A stretch of DNA of 64,000 nt from Bradyrhizobium liaoningense (GTDB lineage Bacteria; Pseudomonadota; Alphaproteobacteria; Rhizobiales; Xanthobacteraceae). The stretch lies in the NCBI RefSeq assembly GCF_018130785.1, contig NZ_JAFCJT010000016.1, forward strand, positions 96,494 through 160,493. Direction: 5' to 3'. Below the pieces are notes generated by a model. It worked only from the letters and a program-made list of their open reading frames with translations. It made no database searches and was not told the origin of the DNA. The position numbers and the translations under genes were made by a program. Shown one piece after another: positions 7,852 to 15,865 of the stretch. Positions within the stretch are counted from its first letter, which is position 1. Every line of letters starts with the position of its first letter.

Positions 7852-9465
7852 TCAATGCCCCCTTGCCGGCGCATGCAGATCGATCGGCCGCAGCACGGCC
7901 GCCGTCGGGATCATCAGCACCGCGACGATCGCAAGCGTCCAGAACACATCAATATAGGCGAGGAAATCGACCTGCTGCTGCAAGGTCTTCCCCACCCAGG
8001 CGACCGCCTGTGACGCCGCATCGCTCGCATTCGAGCCTTGCGCCTGAAAATAGCGTGTCATGGCGTCGATGGTCTGCTGGTAGCCGAGATCGGATGGCGC
8101 GGCGTGCTCGATCAGGCGGCTCTGGTGGAATTGCTGACGCTGCGCCAGAATCGTCTGCGCGAGCGCAACGCCCATGGAGCCGCCGATGTTGCGGGCGACG
8201 TTGATCAGCGCGGAGGCCTGGTTGGTCTTGTCGGGCGGCACGCCGTCATAGGACGCGGTCGTCACCGGCAGGAACAGGAAGGGCAGGCCCAGCGCGAGGA
8301 AGATGCGCGACAGCGCCGCATAGCCGTAGGTGATGTCGCCGGTGAGCCCCGTCAGATGCCACATCGAGAACGCGACGATGGCGGCCCCTAACATGATGAG
8401 GTATTTCGGCTGCACCGTGCTGACGAGGCGACCAACCACCGGCATCAGCACCAGGGTAGCGACGCCGCCGGGCGACAATGCGAGACCGGCCAGCAGGGCC
8501 GTGTAGTTCAACTCGGTCTGAAGCAGTTGCGGCAGGAGCTGGGTCGTCGAGATCAGCACCGCGCCGGTGCCGAGCATGACCAGGAAGCAGGCAGCGAACT
8601 GCCGTCGGCCGAGCAGGCGGAGGTCGACGATGGGGTCCTCGCGCGTCAGCTCCCATGGGATCAGCGCGAGCAGCGAGACGGCTGCGAGCACCGCGAAGAA
8701 GACGATCACGTTCGAGCCGAACCAGTCACTGCGCTGGCCTTCGTCGAGCACGTATTCGAGCGAGCCAAGTCCGATCGCGACGAGTGCGAAGCCGACATAA
8801 TCGACGCGCAGGCCCTTGCTCAGCAGCTTCTCCCTCTCCTCCTCCGCACCCGACGGTTCCTTGACCAGCGTACCGACCAGGAACAGCGAGAGCATTCCCA
8901 TCGGCACGTTGATCAGGAACACCCAGTGCCAGCTGTAGGTATCCGTGATCCAGCCGCCGAGTGTCGGGCCGATCACGGGCGCGACCACCACTGCGACCCC
9001 GTAGATCGCGAAGGCCTGGCCGCGCTTGTGAGGCGGAAAGGAGTCCGCGAGGATCGCCTGCTCGCTGGTCGCCATGCCGCCGCCACCGAGACCCTGGAGG
9101 ATGCGGAACAGCACCAGCGCCTCCAGATTCCAGGCGAAGCCGCACAGCAGCGACGCGACCGAAAACGTCGCCACGCATATCATGTAAAAACGCTTGCGGC
9201 CGATCACGGTCGACAGCCAGCCCGATATCGACAGCACGATGGCGTTGGCGACGAGATAGCTGGTGATGACATAGGTGCTCTCGTCGATGCCGACGGCGAG
9301 CCCGCCAGCGATGTGACGCAAGGCGACATTGGCGATGGTGGTGTCGAGCACCTCCATGAAGGTCGCGATCGAGACCACGAAGGCGATGAGATAAGGATTG
9401 TGTCCGCCAGCAGCCGAGCGCTCCGGCGACCAGCCGCCTGCGTCACCTCGCGCGGTGTCCGTCAT
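7852..9465 (-). CDS. DHA2-family multidrug efflux transporter (EmrB-like)
   Basis: A 537-residue, 14-helix MFS drug:proton antiporter. Family marks are FMEVLDTTIANVAL in helix 1, the GRKRFYM loop (motif A), QGLGGGGMA, and the motif C-like GVAVVVAPVIGPTLGGWITD in helix 5. It should work in the inner membrane with the adjacent membrane fusion protein and an outer-membrane channel encoded elsewhere. The start was set at 9465 because its ATG overlaps the upstream gene's TGA (ATGA), indicating translational coupling. An upstream extension to 9525 lies inside the fusion-protein gene. Confidence 0.92.
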   Translation of the reverse strand: MTDTARGDAGGWSPERSAAGGHNPYLIAFVVSIATFMEVLDTTIANVALRHIAGGLAVGIDESTYVITSYLVANAIVLSISGWLSTVIGRKRFYMICVATFSVASLLCGFAWNLEALVLFRILQGLGGGGMATSEQAILADSFPPHKRGQAFAIYGVAVVVAPVIGPTLGGWITDTYSWHWVFLINVPMGMLSLFLVGTLVKEPSGAEEEREKLLSKGLRVDYVGFALVAIGLGSLEYVLDEGQRSDWFGSNVIVFFAVLAAVSLLALIPWELTREDPIVDLRLLGRRQFAACFLVMLGTGAVLISTTQLLPQLLQTELNYTALLAGLALSPGGVATLVLMPVVGRLVSTVQPKYLIMLGAAIVAFSMWHLTGLTGDITYGYAALSRIFLALGLPFLFLPVTTASYDGVPPDKTNQASALINVARNIGGSMGVALAQTILAQRQQFHQSRLIEHAAPSDLGYQQTIDAMTRYFQAQGSNASDAASQAVAWVGKTLQQQVDFLAYIDVFWTLAIVAVLMIPTAAVLRPIDLHAPARGH

Positions 9466-10625
9466 CGCACCCTGGTCCAGGGCACGACCGACATGCCGGG
9501 ACCGACCGGCAGATCGGCCGGCCAATTGTCGACCACGATCTTCACCGGCACGCGTTGCACCACCTTGACGTAATTGCCGGTGGCGTTCTCCGCCGGCAGC
9601 AGGCTGAACGCGGTGCCCGATCCCGGCTGCACGGAATCGACATGTCCCGTCAGCTTGCGCCCGGGATAGGCATCGATGCGGATCTCGACCGGCTGCCCCG
9701 GACGCATGTCGTTGAGCTGCGTCTCCTTGTAGTTGGCGACAATCCAGACTTCGTCGGGCACGAACATCATCAGGCTCTGCCCCGCCGTCACGAACGTGCC
9801 TTTGGCGCCGCTGAGCTTGGCGATCCGGCCGGACTGCGCAGCGACGACGCTGGTATATTGCAAATTCAACTTGGCCTGGTCGAGCTGCGCCTGCGACTGC
9901 TCCAGCTGCGCCTTGGCGCCTTCAAGCTGCGCTTGCAGCGTCTTGATGCCGACTTGCGCGGCCGTCACCGCGGTCCTGGCGCGCTCGGTGTTGGCCTGCT
10001 GCGCCTGAAGATCGGAGCGGGTCTGCTGCTGGCGCTGCACGGTGCCGGCGCCCTTTTCGACCAGATCCTGGGCGCGCGCAAATTCCTCCTGGGAGAACCG
10101 GAGCTGGGCCTCGGCCTGTTCGAGCTGCGCCTGGGCTTGCTTGATCTGCTCCTGCTGGGAGTCGATTTGCGCCTCGACATTCGCGATGTTGGCTGCCGAG
10201 ACGGCAACCTGCGCCGTCGCCTGATCGACGGCGATGCGATAGTCGCGCTCGTCGATCTTGGCGATGAGATCGCCCGCGTTGACATGCTGGTTGTCGGTAA
10301 CGGGGATATCAGTCACGTAGCCGCCGACCTTCGAGGCCACGGAGAAGCTGCGTGCGGCAATGAAGGCGTCGTCGGTGGATTCATAGTGACGCGCCTCCAG
10401 CCAATAGAGCAGACCGCCGACAAGAGCCGCGATCAGCACGATGGCACCGACAGCGGCGAGCAGCCGATGCTCCCGAAGCCGTTCGCGCAGCGTTGGCGTC
10501 TTCGCCGGCTGCTGGTCCGTGGCGTCGCCGGTCTGATCAGGAGATGTTTTCGGAGCGTCCTTCCCCTTCTGCGGCTGTTCCGCGGACGGGCCACGCTCCC
10601 GCGTTCGAGCATCCACGGCGAACAC
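9462..10625 (-). CDS. HlyD/EmrA-family membrane fusion protein
   Basis: A 387-residue periplasmic adaptor. A cytosolic N-terminal tail (residues 1-55, charged) precedes one transmembrane segment (about 57-77), then the YESTDDAFIAAR segment typical of EmrA, a lipoyl half-motif, and a long Gln/Ala-rich coiled coil (about 120-260). The second lipoyl half and beta-barrel include ARSG..SGAKGTFV-like and PGQPVEIRIDAYPG segments. It links the downstream EmrB-like pump to an outer-membrane factor for drug or toxic-compound export. The two genes form an operon with overlapping stop and start codons. Confidence 0.92.
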   Translation of the reverse strand: MFAVDARTRERGPSAEQPQKGKDAPKTSPDQTGDATDQQPAKTPTLRERLREHRLLAAVGAIVLIAALVGGLLYWLEARHYESTDDAFIAARSFSVASKVGGYVTDIPVTDNQHVNAGDLIAKIDERDYRIAVDQATAQVAVSAANIANVEAQIDSQQEQIKQAQAQLEQAEAQLRFSQEEFARAQDLVEKGAGTVQRQQQTRSDLQAQQANTERARTAVTAAQVGIKTLQAQLEGAKAQLEQSQAQLDQAKLNLQYTSVVAAQSGRIAKLSGAKGTFVTAGQSLMMFVPDEVWIVANYKETQLNDMRPGQPVEIRIDAYPGRKLTGHVDSVQPGSGTAFSLLPAENATGNYVKVVQRVPVKIVVDNWPADLPVGPGMSVVPWTRVR

Positions 10626-10759
10626 CTTTCTCGGGATTAGCCGGCGGCAGGGCGGCTAAAGCCGGCTCGAGCCGGCTCGCGCGCCCCGAGCCTAACCGCA
10701 GCGCCAAGGCATGGTTCCGGCTGCGGGGAGCACCGCTGTTATTCGTGAATGCACTGCCC

Positions 10760-10792
10760 AAAAAAGAAGCGCGGCACCGTGCGTGCCGCGCT
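10760..10792 (-). terminator. Rho-independent terminator for the 52-residue protein
   Basis: Arms AGCGCGGCAC (10768-10777) and GTGCCGCGCT (10783-10792) are perfectly complementary. Read on the minus strand, the stem is followed by TCTTTTTT, the ideal arrangement for terminating the small gene that ends at 10823. Confidence 0.8.
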
Positions 10793-10822
10793 CGTCTCGA
10801 ATGCCGTTGTCGGCGCTTTTGC

Positions 10823-10981
10823 TCAGTGCGTCTTGGTCTCGTGCCACTTCTCGAGGTCGGGCTTTGTCTCGCCCGACTTCTGCTCTTTCTCGGGATTGCC
10901 CTTCCAGGGCTTGTCGGTCTGGGCGTGCGATCCCCAGTCATTCTGACGCCGGGGATCGTCGGTGGGCCGTTCCTTGCTCAT
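10823..10981 (-). CDS. Small hydrophilic protein (52 residues)
   Basis: An ATG at 10979-10981 opens a 52-codon frame beginning MSKERPTDDPRRQNDWGSHA and ending with EKWHETKTH. It is very charged, lacks hydrophobic segments and is probably disordered. A GGAAAG ribosome site precedes it and a strong terminator follows 30 bp after the stop, both supporting a real gene. It resembles other short stress-type hydrophilic proteins of Bradyrhizobium, but I know no function. Confidence 0.7.
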   Translation of the reverse strand: MSKERPTDDPRRQNDWGSHAQTDKPWKGNPEKEQKSGETKPDLEKWHETKTH

Positions 10982-11004
10982 CGGATCTCGCTTTCCATCA
11001 CAGC

Positions 11005-11379
11005 TTACGCGAAGGGGACGCCGTAATACGAGTTGATGCCACGGACTGCCGCGTCGTCACCCCAGTTCCAATCGCTTCGTTCACCGTATTTCGGCGCGCC
11101 TTCGAGCGCCTTGGCGGTGATCCCGGTGACATAGCCGCCAAGCTCCGTGTCGTATTTCAGCGACTGCCAAGGCAGCGGATAGTGGTCGTTGCCGAGGCCC
11201 AGGAAGCCGCCGAAGCCGAGCACGGCGTAGGAGACCTTGCCGCTGACCTTGTCGATCATCACGCGTTCGATCGCGCCGATCTTGTTGCGATCAGCGCCAT
11301 AGACCGATGTTCCCTCGACCTTGTCGCTGCCGATCAGCCTGCCCATCTCGCTGCGGTCCAACTCGCCTTGTTTCAGCAT
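11005..11379 (-). CDS. PRC-barrel domain protein
   Basis: A 124-residue protein whose residues about 12-85 match the PRC-barrel: GRLIGSDKVEGTSVYGADRNKIGAIERVMIDKVSGKVSYAVLGFGG, then a PLPWQSLKYD strand. This fold occurs in RimM and photosynthetic reaction centre subunit H, and stand-alone forms are common stress-associated proteins in Rhizobiales. The C terminus is Trp/Gly-rich. The start at 11379 follows a GGAGAA ribosome site. It is 23 bp upstream of the 52-residue protein and may be co-transcribed with it. Confidence 0.85.
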   Translation of the reverse strand: MLKQGELDRSEMGRLIGSDKVEGTSVYGADRNKIGAIERVMIDKVSGKVSYAVLGFGGFLGLGNDHYPLPWQSLKYDTELGGYVTGITAKALEGAPKYGERSDWNWGDDAAVRGINSYYGVPFA

Positions 11380-11468
11380 CTCAATTCTCCACTCGGCCAA
11401 TGTGTGGATCAACTTGCGTGAAGGACTGATCGTTCCTGCGTGCAGGTGCGGCATCTCGCGACCAAACG

Positions 11469-11493
11469 GGAACATCACGGAAAACGCGCCGTT
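11469..11493 (+). promoter_or_regulatory. EcfG-type promoter (GGAAC-N16-CGTT)
   Basis: GGAAC at 11469-11473, 16 bases, then CGTT at 11490-11493: a perfect EcfG consensus ending 38 bp before the start of the 75-residue protein at 11532. Confidence 0.7.
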
Positions 11494-11531
11494 TTCATAT
11501 TCACATCAGGAAACCTGGCGTGAGGTGAAGC

Positions 11532-11759
11532 ATGAGCGATTTCCGCGATATCCAGCACGGCATCAACGATCCCGTCGACGGGGTCGACGTCAAGCGGCAG
11601 ATCAACACCAACCAGACCCCGCATGAGCGGGCGCAGCGACACGCCGATGTGCGCGCCGATCCGTCGGCCTCGCCGACAGAAACGTTCCTGCCTGAGAGAC
11701 TGCGGCGCAAGCCGACCGATCCGATCAATCCGCGCACCGGTCGCAATCCGACGGACTAG
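11532..11759 (+). CDS. Small hydrophilic hypothetical protein
   Basis: A 75-residue protein rich in Asp, Arg, Pro, Thr and Asn, with no hydrophobic segment and probably disordered (motifs NDPVDGVDVKRQINTN and DPINPRTGRNPTD). A GAGGTGA ribosome site precedes the ATG. A perfect EcfG-type promoter lies upstream, and a DUF4142 gene follows 77 bp later on the same strand. Function unknown; the context suggests general stress response. Confidence 0.75.
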   Translation: MSDFRDIQHGINDPVDGVDVKRQINTNQTPHERAQRHADVRADPSASPTETFLPERLRRKPTDPINPRTGRNPTD

Positions 11760-11783
11760 GAACCTCGGTCCCGGCGCGGTGTT
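11759..11783 (+). promoter_or_regulatory. EcfG-like promoter with one mismatch (GGAAC-N16-TGTT)
   Basis: GGAAC at 11759-11763, 16 bases, then TGTT at 11780-11783. It starts on the last base of the preceding stop codon and lies 53 bp before the DUF4142 gene. Confidence 0.4.
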
Positions 11784-11836
11784 GGCGCAAAGACCCGCGC
11801 AGCAAGCGGCCGTGCCGCCAATCCGGAGGACCGACC

Positions 11837-12388
11837 ATGAAACGTGCCGTCATCGCCTTTGCTGGCGTGCTTCTCGCAGGCCCCGCGCTCGCCCAGTCGC
11901 TCGGCGAGAAGACCGGCATCAACTCGGTGCTCGGCGTCGCGCCAGCTACCGCCGACTTCGTCAAGGAGGTCGCCACCAGCGACATGTTCGAGATCGAATC
12001 GAGCAAGCTCGCCGGGCAGAAGGGCACCGCGCAGGAGAAATCCTTCGCGCAGCAAATGGTGACCGACCACACCAAGACCAGCAGCGAGCTCAAGGGCCTC
12101 GTCGGCGACGGCAAGGTGCAGGCGACCCTGCCGACGGCGCTCGACAGTTCGCACCAGAGCAAGCTCGACAAGCTCAAGGGCGCCTGGGGCAAGGATTTCA
12201 GCTCGGACTACAATTCCTACCAGGTCAGCGCGCACGAGGACGCGGTCTCGCTGTTCGAGCGCTACGCCAAGGGCGGCGACAATTCGGCGCTGAAGGATTG
12301 GGCCGGCAAGACGCTGCCGGCACTCAAGCATCATCTCGATATGGCCAAGGAGCTCGGCAAGGCGCCTAGCGTCGGGCAGTCCAAGTAA
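11837..12388 (+). CDS. DUF4142-family periplasmic protein
   Basis: A 183-residue protein with a signal peptide (cleavage near ALAQS) and a ferritin-like four-helix DUF4142 domain: ATADFVKEVATSDMFEIESSKLA, then KSFAQQMVTDHTKTSSELKG, and a late HEDAVSLFERYAKGGDN...LPALKHHLDMAKEL segment with conserved His residues. DUF4142 proteins are periplasmic, of unknown biochemical role, and often stress-induced. The start follows a GGAGGA ribosome site. Two other proteins of this type occur in the window, at 16694 and 62516. Confidence 0.9.
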   Translation: MKRAVIAFAGVLLAGPALAQSLGEKTGINSVLGVAPATADFVKEVATSDMFEIESSKLAGQKGTAQEKSFAQQMVTDHTKTSSELKGLVGDGKVQATLPTALDSSHQSKLDKLKGAWGKDFSSDYNSYQVSAHEDAVSLFERYAKGGDNSALKDWAGKTLPALKHHLDMAKELGKAPSVGQSK

Positions 12389-12483
12389 ATCATCGCATGA
12401 GGACGCCGGCGTCACCGACGTTCTCATATTAGCAACGATTGCTCCTCTCCGCTCGTTGAGATCGCACGGTTGCGGAGACCACC

Positions 12484-13485
12484 ATGGCGCATCAAGGCAA
12501 GGCTTCCGTATCCCGCCGGCACGTCGTTCACGCGGCGAGCGCAACGCTCGCTACGGCTTCGCTGGCGTCTTCGTCAGCGAAAGGAAACCCAGAGATGGCC
12601 GAGCACGACCTGATCGATCCCGTCACCCGCTATCCGAAGCCGCCGTTCAAGAAGCAGTCACAGCCCTGGCCAGGGCTTGCCGGCAAGATGGAGCCGCGGC
12701 CGGACCATGGCGAGAGCAGCTACAAGGGCTCCGGCCGGCTCGCCGGCCGGAAGGCGCTGATCACCGGCGGCGATTCCGGCATGGGCCGCGCGGCCGCGAT
12801 CGCCTATGCGCGCGAGGGCGCCGACGTCGCCATCAACTATCTGCCGGCGGAAGAGCCCGACGCGCAGGAAGTGATCGCGCTGATCAGGAAGGAGGGGCGC
12901 ACCGGGCTTGCGATCCCCGGAGATCTCAAGGATGAAGCGTTCTGCAAGAAGCTGGTCGAGCAGACTGTGCAAGACCTCGGCGGGCTCGACATCCTCGTCA
13001 ACAACGCGGCACGGCAGCAGACGCGCGCGTCGATCCTCGACGTCTCGTCGGAAGACTTCGATGCGACCATGAAGACCAACATCTACGCGCCGTTCTGGAT
13101 CATCAAGGCAGCGATGCCGCATCTCAAGCCGGGCTCATGCATCATCGGCACGACGTCGGAGCAGGCTTACGATCCCTCGGCGGACCTCTACGATTATGCA
13201 CAGACCAAGGCCGCGACGATGAACTACGTGAAGTCGCTGGCGAAGCAGCTCGCTTCGAAGGGCATTCGCGTCAACGGCGTCGCGCCGGGACCGATCTGGA
13301 CGCCGCTCCAGGTCTCCGGCGGCGCCACGATGGAGAAGCTCGAGAAGTTCGGCGGCATGACGCCGCTCGGTCGCCCCGGCCAGCCCGCCGAGCTCGCTTC
13401 GATCTATGTGCAGCTTGCCGCGGCCGATGCGAGCTATGCGACGGGCCAGGTGTATGGCTCCGCGGGCGGATCGGGACAGCCGTAA
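12484..13485 (+). CDS. SDR-family oxidoreductase with Tat-like N-terminal extension
   Basis: A 333-residue classical SDR of the YghA type. The N terminus SRRHVVHAASATLATASLA resembles a twin-arginine signal, followed by the DPVTRYPKPPFKKQSQPWPG linker that marks this subfamily. Cofactor motif TGGDSGMGRA, NNAA, catalytic Ser in GTTSEQAY and YAQTK are all intact. Members reduce or oxidise small carbonyls or alcohols with NADP(H). Export of a nicotinamide-dependent SDR would be unusual, so the extension may be a pseudo-signal; a second methionine at residue 38 (MAEHDLIDP) could be the true start. Confidence 0.87.
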   Translation: MAHQGKASVSRRHVVHAASATLATASLASSSAKGNPEMAEHDLIDPVTRYPKPPFKKQSQPWPGLAGKMEPRPDHGESSYKGSGRLAGRKALITGGDSGMGRAAAIAYAREGADVAINYLPAEEPDAQEVIALIRKEGRTGLAIPGDLKDEAFCKKLVEQTVQDLGGLDILVNNAARQQTRASILDVSSEDFDATMKTNIYAPFWIIKAAMPHLKPGSCIIGTTSEQAYDPSADLYDYAQTKAATMNYVKSLAKQLASKGIRVNGVAPGPIWTPLQVSGGATMEKLEKFGGMTPLGRPGQPAELASIYVQLAAADASYATGQVYGSAGGSGQP

Positions 13486-13562
13486 CGCTTCGGCCGAGGA
13501 ACTATCGTCGGCCCTTGGCTTTACAAAACTGTCATGGAGATCGTTTCGCCAACCGTAGACCG

Positions 13563-14147
13563 ATGGCGCTCGTAACAGTCAAACCAACGCGGATCGATGT
13601 CGCGATCGCGAACGAGATCGCGGATCACACCAATGTAGAGCTCGAGGAGATCGCCGAGGCGCTGACCTGGGGCGCGGACGAGCATGTGCTGCTTGCCCTC
13701 GCCGCGTCAGGCTGGCTCTACGGCCGGCTTCAACCTGCCGAAGAGCGCCGCGCGGCCAATCACATTCTGGCGGTATCGCTGATGACAGCGATCCTGCCGC
13801 ACCTCCTCAAATCGGCATTCGATCAGGTCAGGCCCGACCGACTGACTGTGCGAGGCCATCGCCGCGGTGTTCCGTTCTCCGGGCGGTCCCGCGACGCATT
13901 CCCGTCGGGCCACGCCATGCATATGGGCGCGCTGGCATCAGCAGCCGGCCTGCTGCCACCGGCCCGCCGCCGTCTCGTCCGCTCCATCGCCGTGTCGCTG
14001 TCATTGACGCGCGTGGCACTGCTCGCGCACTGGGCCAGCGACGTCGTCGTCGGCTTCACCCTCGGTATCGTCATCGAGCGATTACTGAGGCCGTGGTCAT
14101 TGGCGAAGCCGCGGCTCGGGGCCCAAAGCCGGCGGGTAAGATCATGA
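13563..14147 (+). CDS. PAP2-family phosphatase
   Basis: A 194-residue membrane phosphatase. All three phosphatase motifs are present: KSAFDQVRPDR (KxxxxxxRP), FPSGHAMHMG (PSGH) and SLTRVALLAHWASDVV (SRxxxxxHxxxD, with Thr-Arg). About five hydrophobic segments are expected. PAP2 enzymes hydrolyse phosphatidate or undecaprenyl/isoprenoid diphosphates at the membrane. Its stop overlaps the ATG of the next membrane-protein gene (ATGA), so the three genes to 14973 form a coupled operon. Confidence 0.9.
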   Translation: MALVTVKPTRIDVAIANEIADHTNVELEEIAEALTWGADEHVLLALAASGWLYGRLQPAEERRAANHILAVSLMTAILPHLLKSAFDQVRPDRLTVRGHRRGVPFSGRSRDAFPSGHAMHMGALASAAGLLPPARRRLVRSIAVSLSLTRVALLAHWASDVVVGFTLGIVIERLLRPWSLAKPRLGAQSRRVRS

Positions 14148-14491
14148 CCGAGTATGTCGTGCGCTTCATCGCCGGCGGCGTGATCGTATCCGCCTTCGCA
14201 ATCCTCGGCGACATGCTCAAGCCCAAGAGCTTTGGCGGCCTCCTTGGCGCCGCGCCGTCGGTCGCGCTCGCCACGCTCGGCATCGCGGTCGTTCAGCACG
14301 GCCCGCAATACGCTGCGGCCGAAAGCTGGACCATGATCTACGGCGCGGTCGCCCTCGCCTGCTACAGCCTCGCCGTCTGCCATCTCCTGATGAGATTTCG
14401 GCTCGCGGCGCTGCCCGCCACCATTGTCGCTTTTGCCGTATGGCTTGCAGTCGCCTTCGGCCTGCTAGCGGGTCTTGGAGGTGCCGCCTGA
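14144..14491 (+). CDS. Small membrane protein (DUF3147-like)
   Basis: A 115-residue protein with four predicted transmembrane helices (about residues 4-22, 33-52, 60-80 and 88-110) and a KSFGGLLGAAPSVALATLGI loop. The pattern resembles the DUF3147 family of paired membrane proteins. Its start overlaps the stop of the PAP2 gene and its TGA overlaps the next ATG. Function unknown. Confidence 0.75.
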   Translation: MTEYVVRFIAGGVIVSAFAILGDMLKPKSFGGLLGAAPSVALATLGIAVVQHGPQYAAAESWTMIYGAVALACYSLAVCHLLMRFRLAALPATIVAFAVWLAVAFGLLAGLGGAA

Positions 14492-14973
14492 TGCTGATCG
14501 AGCTGTCATCCTCGGCGCTCAAGCGAACGCGCTGGTACGAATACGGCATTCGCTTCCTGCTCGGCGGACTGGCGACGGTTTTCGCGGGCATCATGGGCGC
14601 GCGCTTCGGCGTCTCGGCCGGCGGGCTCTTTCTCGCCCTCCCCGCCATCTTCTGCGCCAGCGCAACGCTGATCGAAAGCCATGAGCGCCGCGCCAAGGAG
14701 AAGGCCGGTTTCAGCGGACGAAGACGCGGGCAGCAGGCGGCGGCGCTGGACGCCGCCGGCGCTGGCCTCGGAAGCATCGGCCTCGCGGCGTTCGCGGCCG
14801 TGTTCTACGGCATGGTGTCAGCAAGCATCGTCGGCGCGTTCGCCACCGCCATTCTGGCCTGGGCCATGGTTTCGGTGTCGGCGTGGTGGCTGAGGCGGAA
14901 GCTTCGCATCACCTCTCGCCGCGAGGAACACGGGCGCCAGGCGCGATCAGCGAACGGCCGCGGCCTCCGGTAG
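14491..14973 (+). CDS. Small membrane protein, partner of the preceding gene
   Basis: A 160-residue membrane protein. The first part (YGIRFLLGGLATVFAGIMGARFGVSAGGLFLALPAIFCAS) parallels the fold of the preceding protein; the C-terminal half has two more helices and a basic tail (WLRRKLRITSRREEHG). The ATG overlaps the upstream stop (TGATG), so expression is coupled. The pair may form one complex with the PAP2 phosphatase; that is inference from operon structure only. The 3' end overlaps a convergent small gene by 27 bp. Confidence 0.75.
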   Translation: MLIELSSSALKRTRWYEYGIRFLLGGLATVFAGIMGARFGVSAGGLFLALPAIFCASATLIESHERRAKEKAGFSGRRRGQQAAALDAAGAGLGSIGLAAFAAVFYGMVSASIVGAFATAILAWAMVSVSAWWLRRKLRITSRREEHGRQARSANGRGLR

Positions 14974-15138
14974 CATCAGGAAATCATGCATCGCGGCAGC
15001 GGTCTGAAGCTGATCGATGCGCGCCATAACAGAATCGCGCTGCTGTCCATCCGGCAAGCCCGACAACTCGTGCTCGAGCCGCAGCTTCTCTGCTTTGAGA
15101 CGTTGTTCGAATGTATGCGGCTCAGACCGTCTTCGCAT
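14947..15138 (-). CDS. Small coiled-coil protein (63 residues)
   Basis: Helical, charged sequence (FEQRLKAEKLRLEHELSGLPDG, then DSVMARIDQLQTAAAMHDFL) typical of short helical-hairpin proteins found repeatedly in Bradyrhizobium. Its ATG lies inside the end of the upstream 52-residue gene (17-bp overlap), preceded by GGAAG, so the two are translated as a coupled pair. Function unknown. Confidence 0.7.
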   Translation of the reverse strand: MRRRSEPHTFEQRLKAEKLRLEHELSGLPDGQQRDSVMARIDQLQTAAAMHDFLMLPEAAAVR

Positions 15139-15280
15139 CTTCCGTCCTCGGTGGTTGCAGCCCTGAGCTGTTGGCCCAGCGCTCGACTTGATCGATGACC
15201 TTCTGGTGGCTCGGACGCACCGGCTTGGGCGCCTCGGGCTCCTCGGAAAGCCTGCGAGGTAACCTGACTTCCTCCGTCAT
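15122..15280 (-). CDS. Small hydrophilic protein (52 residues)
   Basis: The ATG at 15278-15280 follows GAGGGAGATAGGCC and opens 52 codons: MTEEVRLPRRLSEEPEAPKP, a PSHQKVIDQVERWANSSGL helix and a TEDAKTV end. It overlaps the next small gene by 17 bp, making a two-gene unit. It is hydrophilic with a Pro/Glu-rich N-terminal half. Function unknown. Confidence 0.65.
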   Translation of the reverse strand: MTEEVRLPRRLSEEPEAPKPVRPSHQKVIDQVERWANSSGLQPPRTEDAKTV

Positions 15281-15452
15281 GGCCTATCTCCCTCTGCAAG
15301 AGAATGCGCCATCGGCGGAGTTGTTTCAATAATAACCCATTGATTTTATTGTATATTTTTACTCATTTGGGGATTTTGGCGACTCTTGTGGAACTCTTGG
15401 GGAGTTAGTTCATTGAGTAATCTACTCAACTTGCTCAATCTGAGTGCTCAAC
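15281..15452. promoter_or_regulatory. AT-rich divergent promoter region with perfect inverted repeat
   Basis: This stretch is clearly AT-rich (for example 15330-15365) against GC-rich surroundings. TTGAGTA (15413-15419), ATC, TACTCAA (15423-15429) is a perfect 7+3+7 palindrome 23 bp before the start of the ribbon-helix-helix-like gene, and related ACTC/GAGT half sites follow at 15430-15450. It is probably an autoregulatory operator of that gene and serves divergent transcription of the small pair at 15280. Confidence 0.5.
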
Positions 15453-15707
15453 ATGAACGACCTTCGCGCCGAGCGCCTCCAAGTCATGCTCTCGCCGGAA
15501 GAGCTGGCTGCTGTTGACGATTTCCGGTTCAAACATCGCATGCCGACGCGGGCGGCAGCGGTCCGCGAACTCCTCAAGTTCGGACTGGCAACCCTGGGCG
15601 TGGACGCGGAAGCCGGTGTGAAATCGAGCAGCTTCGGCGTGTTGGGCCGCGGCCCCGAGGGACACACTCAACGCGATCCCGAAAGCGGCAACGAAACCGA
15701 TCCATAG
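15453..15707 (+). CDS. Ribbon-helix-helix-like small DNA-binding protein
   Basis: An 84-residue protein. The N-terminal half (RLQVMLSPEELAAVDDFRFK, then RMPTRAAAVRELLKFGLA) fits the beta strand-helix-helix order of the CopG/Arc fold. The C-terminal half is Gly/Ser-rich and probably flexible. A GTG at 15444 is an alternative start. No toxin gene lies next to it, so it may be a solitary regulator and not an antitoxin. The palindrome upstream fits autoregulation. Confidence 0.65.
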   Translation: MNDLRAERLQVMLSPEELAAVDDFRFKHRMPTRAAAVRELLKFGLATLGVDAEAGVKSSSFGVLGRGPEGHTQRDPESGNETDP

Positions 15708-15725
15708 AGGCCATCGATAAGCAAA

Positions 15726-15754
15726 CGGCCCCGGCACGGTGGGTGCCAGGGCCG
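15726..15754 (+). terminator. Hairpin, probable terminator
   Basis: CGGCCCCGGCAC / GTGCCAGGGCCG forms a 12-bp stem with one mismatch and a GGTGG loop, followed by TCCTT, 19 bp after the ribbon-helix-helix-like gene. Confidence 0.5.
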
Positions 15755-15865
15755 TCCTTGGAGATTGCTTCCGGCTCACCGGGGGTATGACAACCGGAAG
15801 CAGCTTGTCGACGCTTCGCGCGGGGATTCGTTCCGCGCGAAAAATCTTCCACCGTTCGAGCAGCT

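Noticed and set aside
13498..13522. EcfG-like promoter (GGAAC-N16-CTTT) before the PAP2 gene
   Set aside because: The mismatch removes the invariant G of the -10 element; too weak to call as a feature.
15444..15707. A toxin-antitoxin system at the ribbon-helix-helix-like gene
   Set aside because: No toxin-like gene overlaps or follows it; the next plus-strand gene is a kilobase away.
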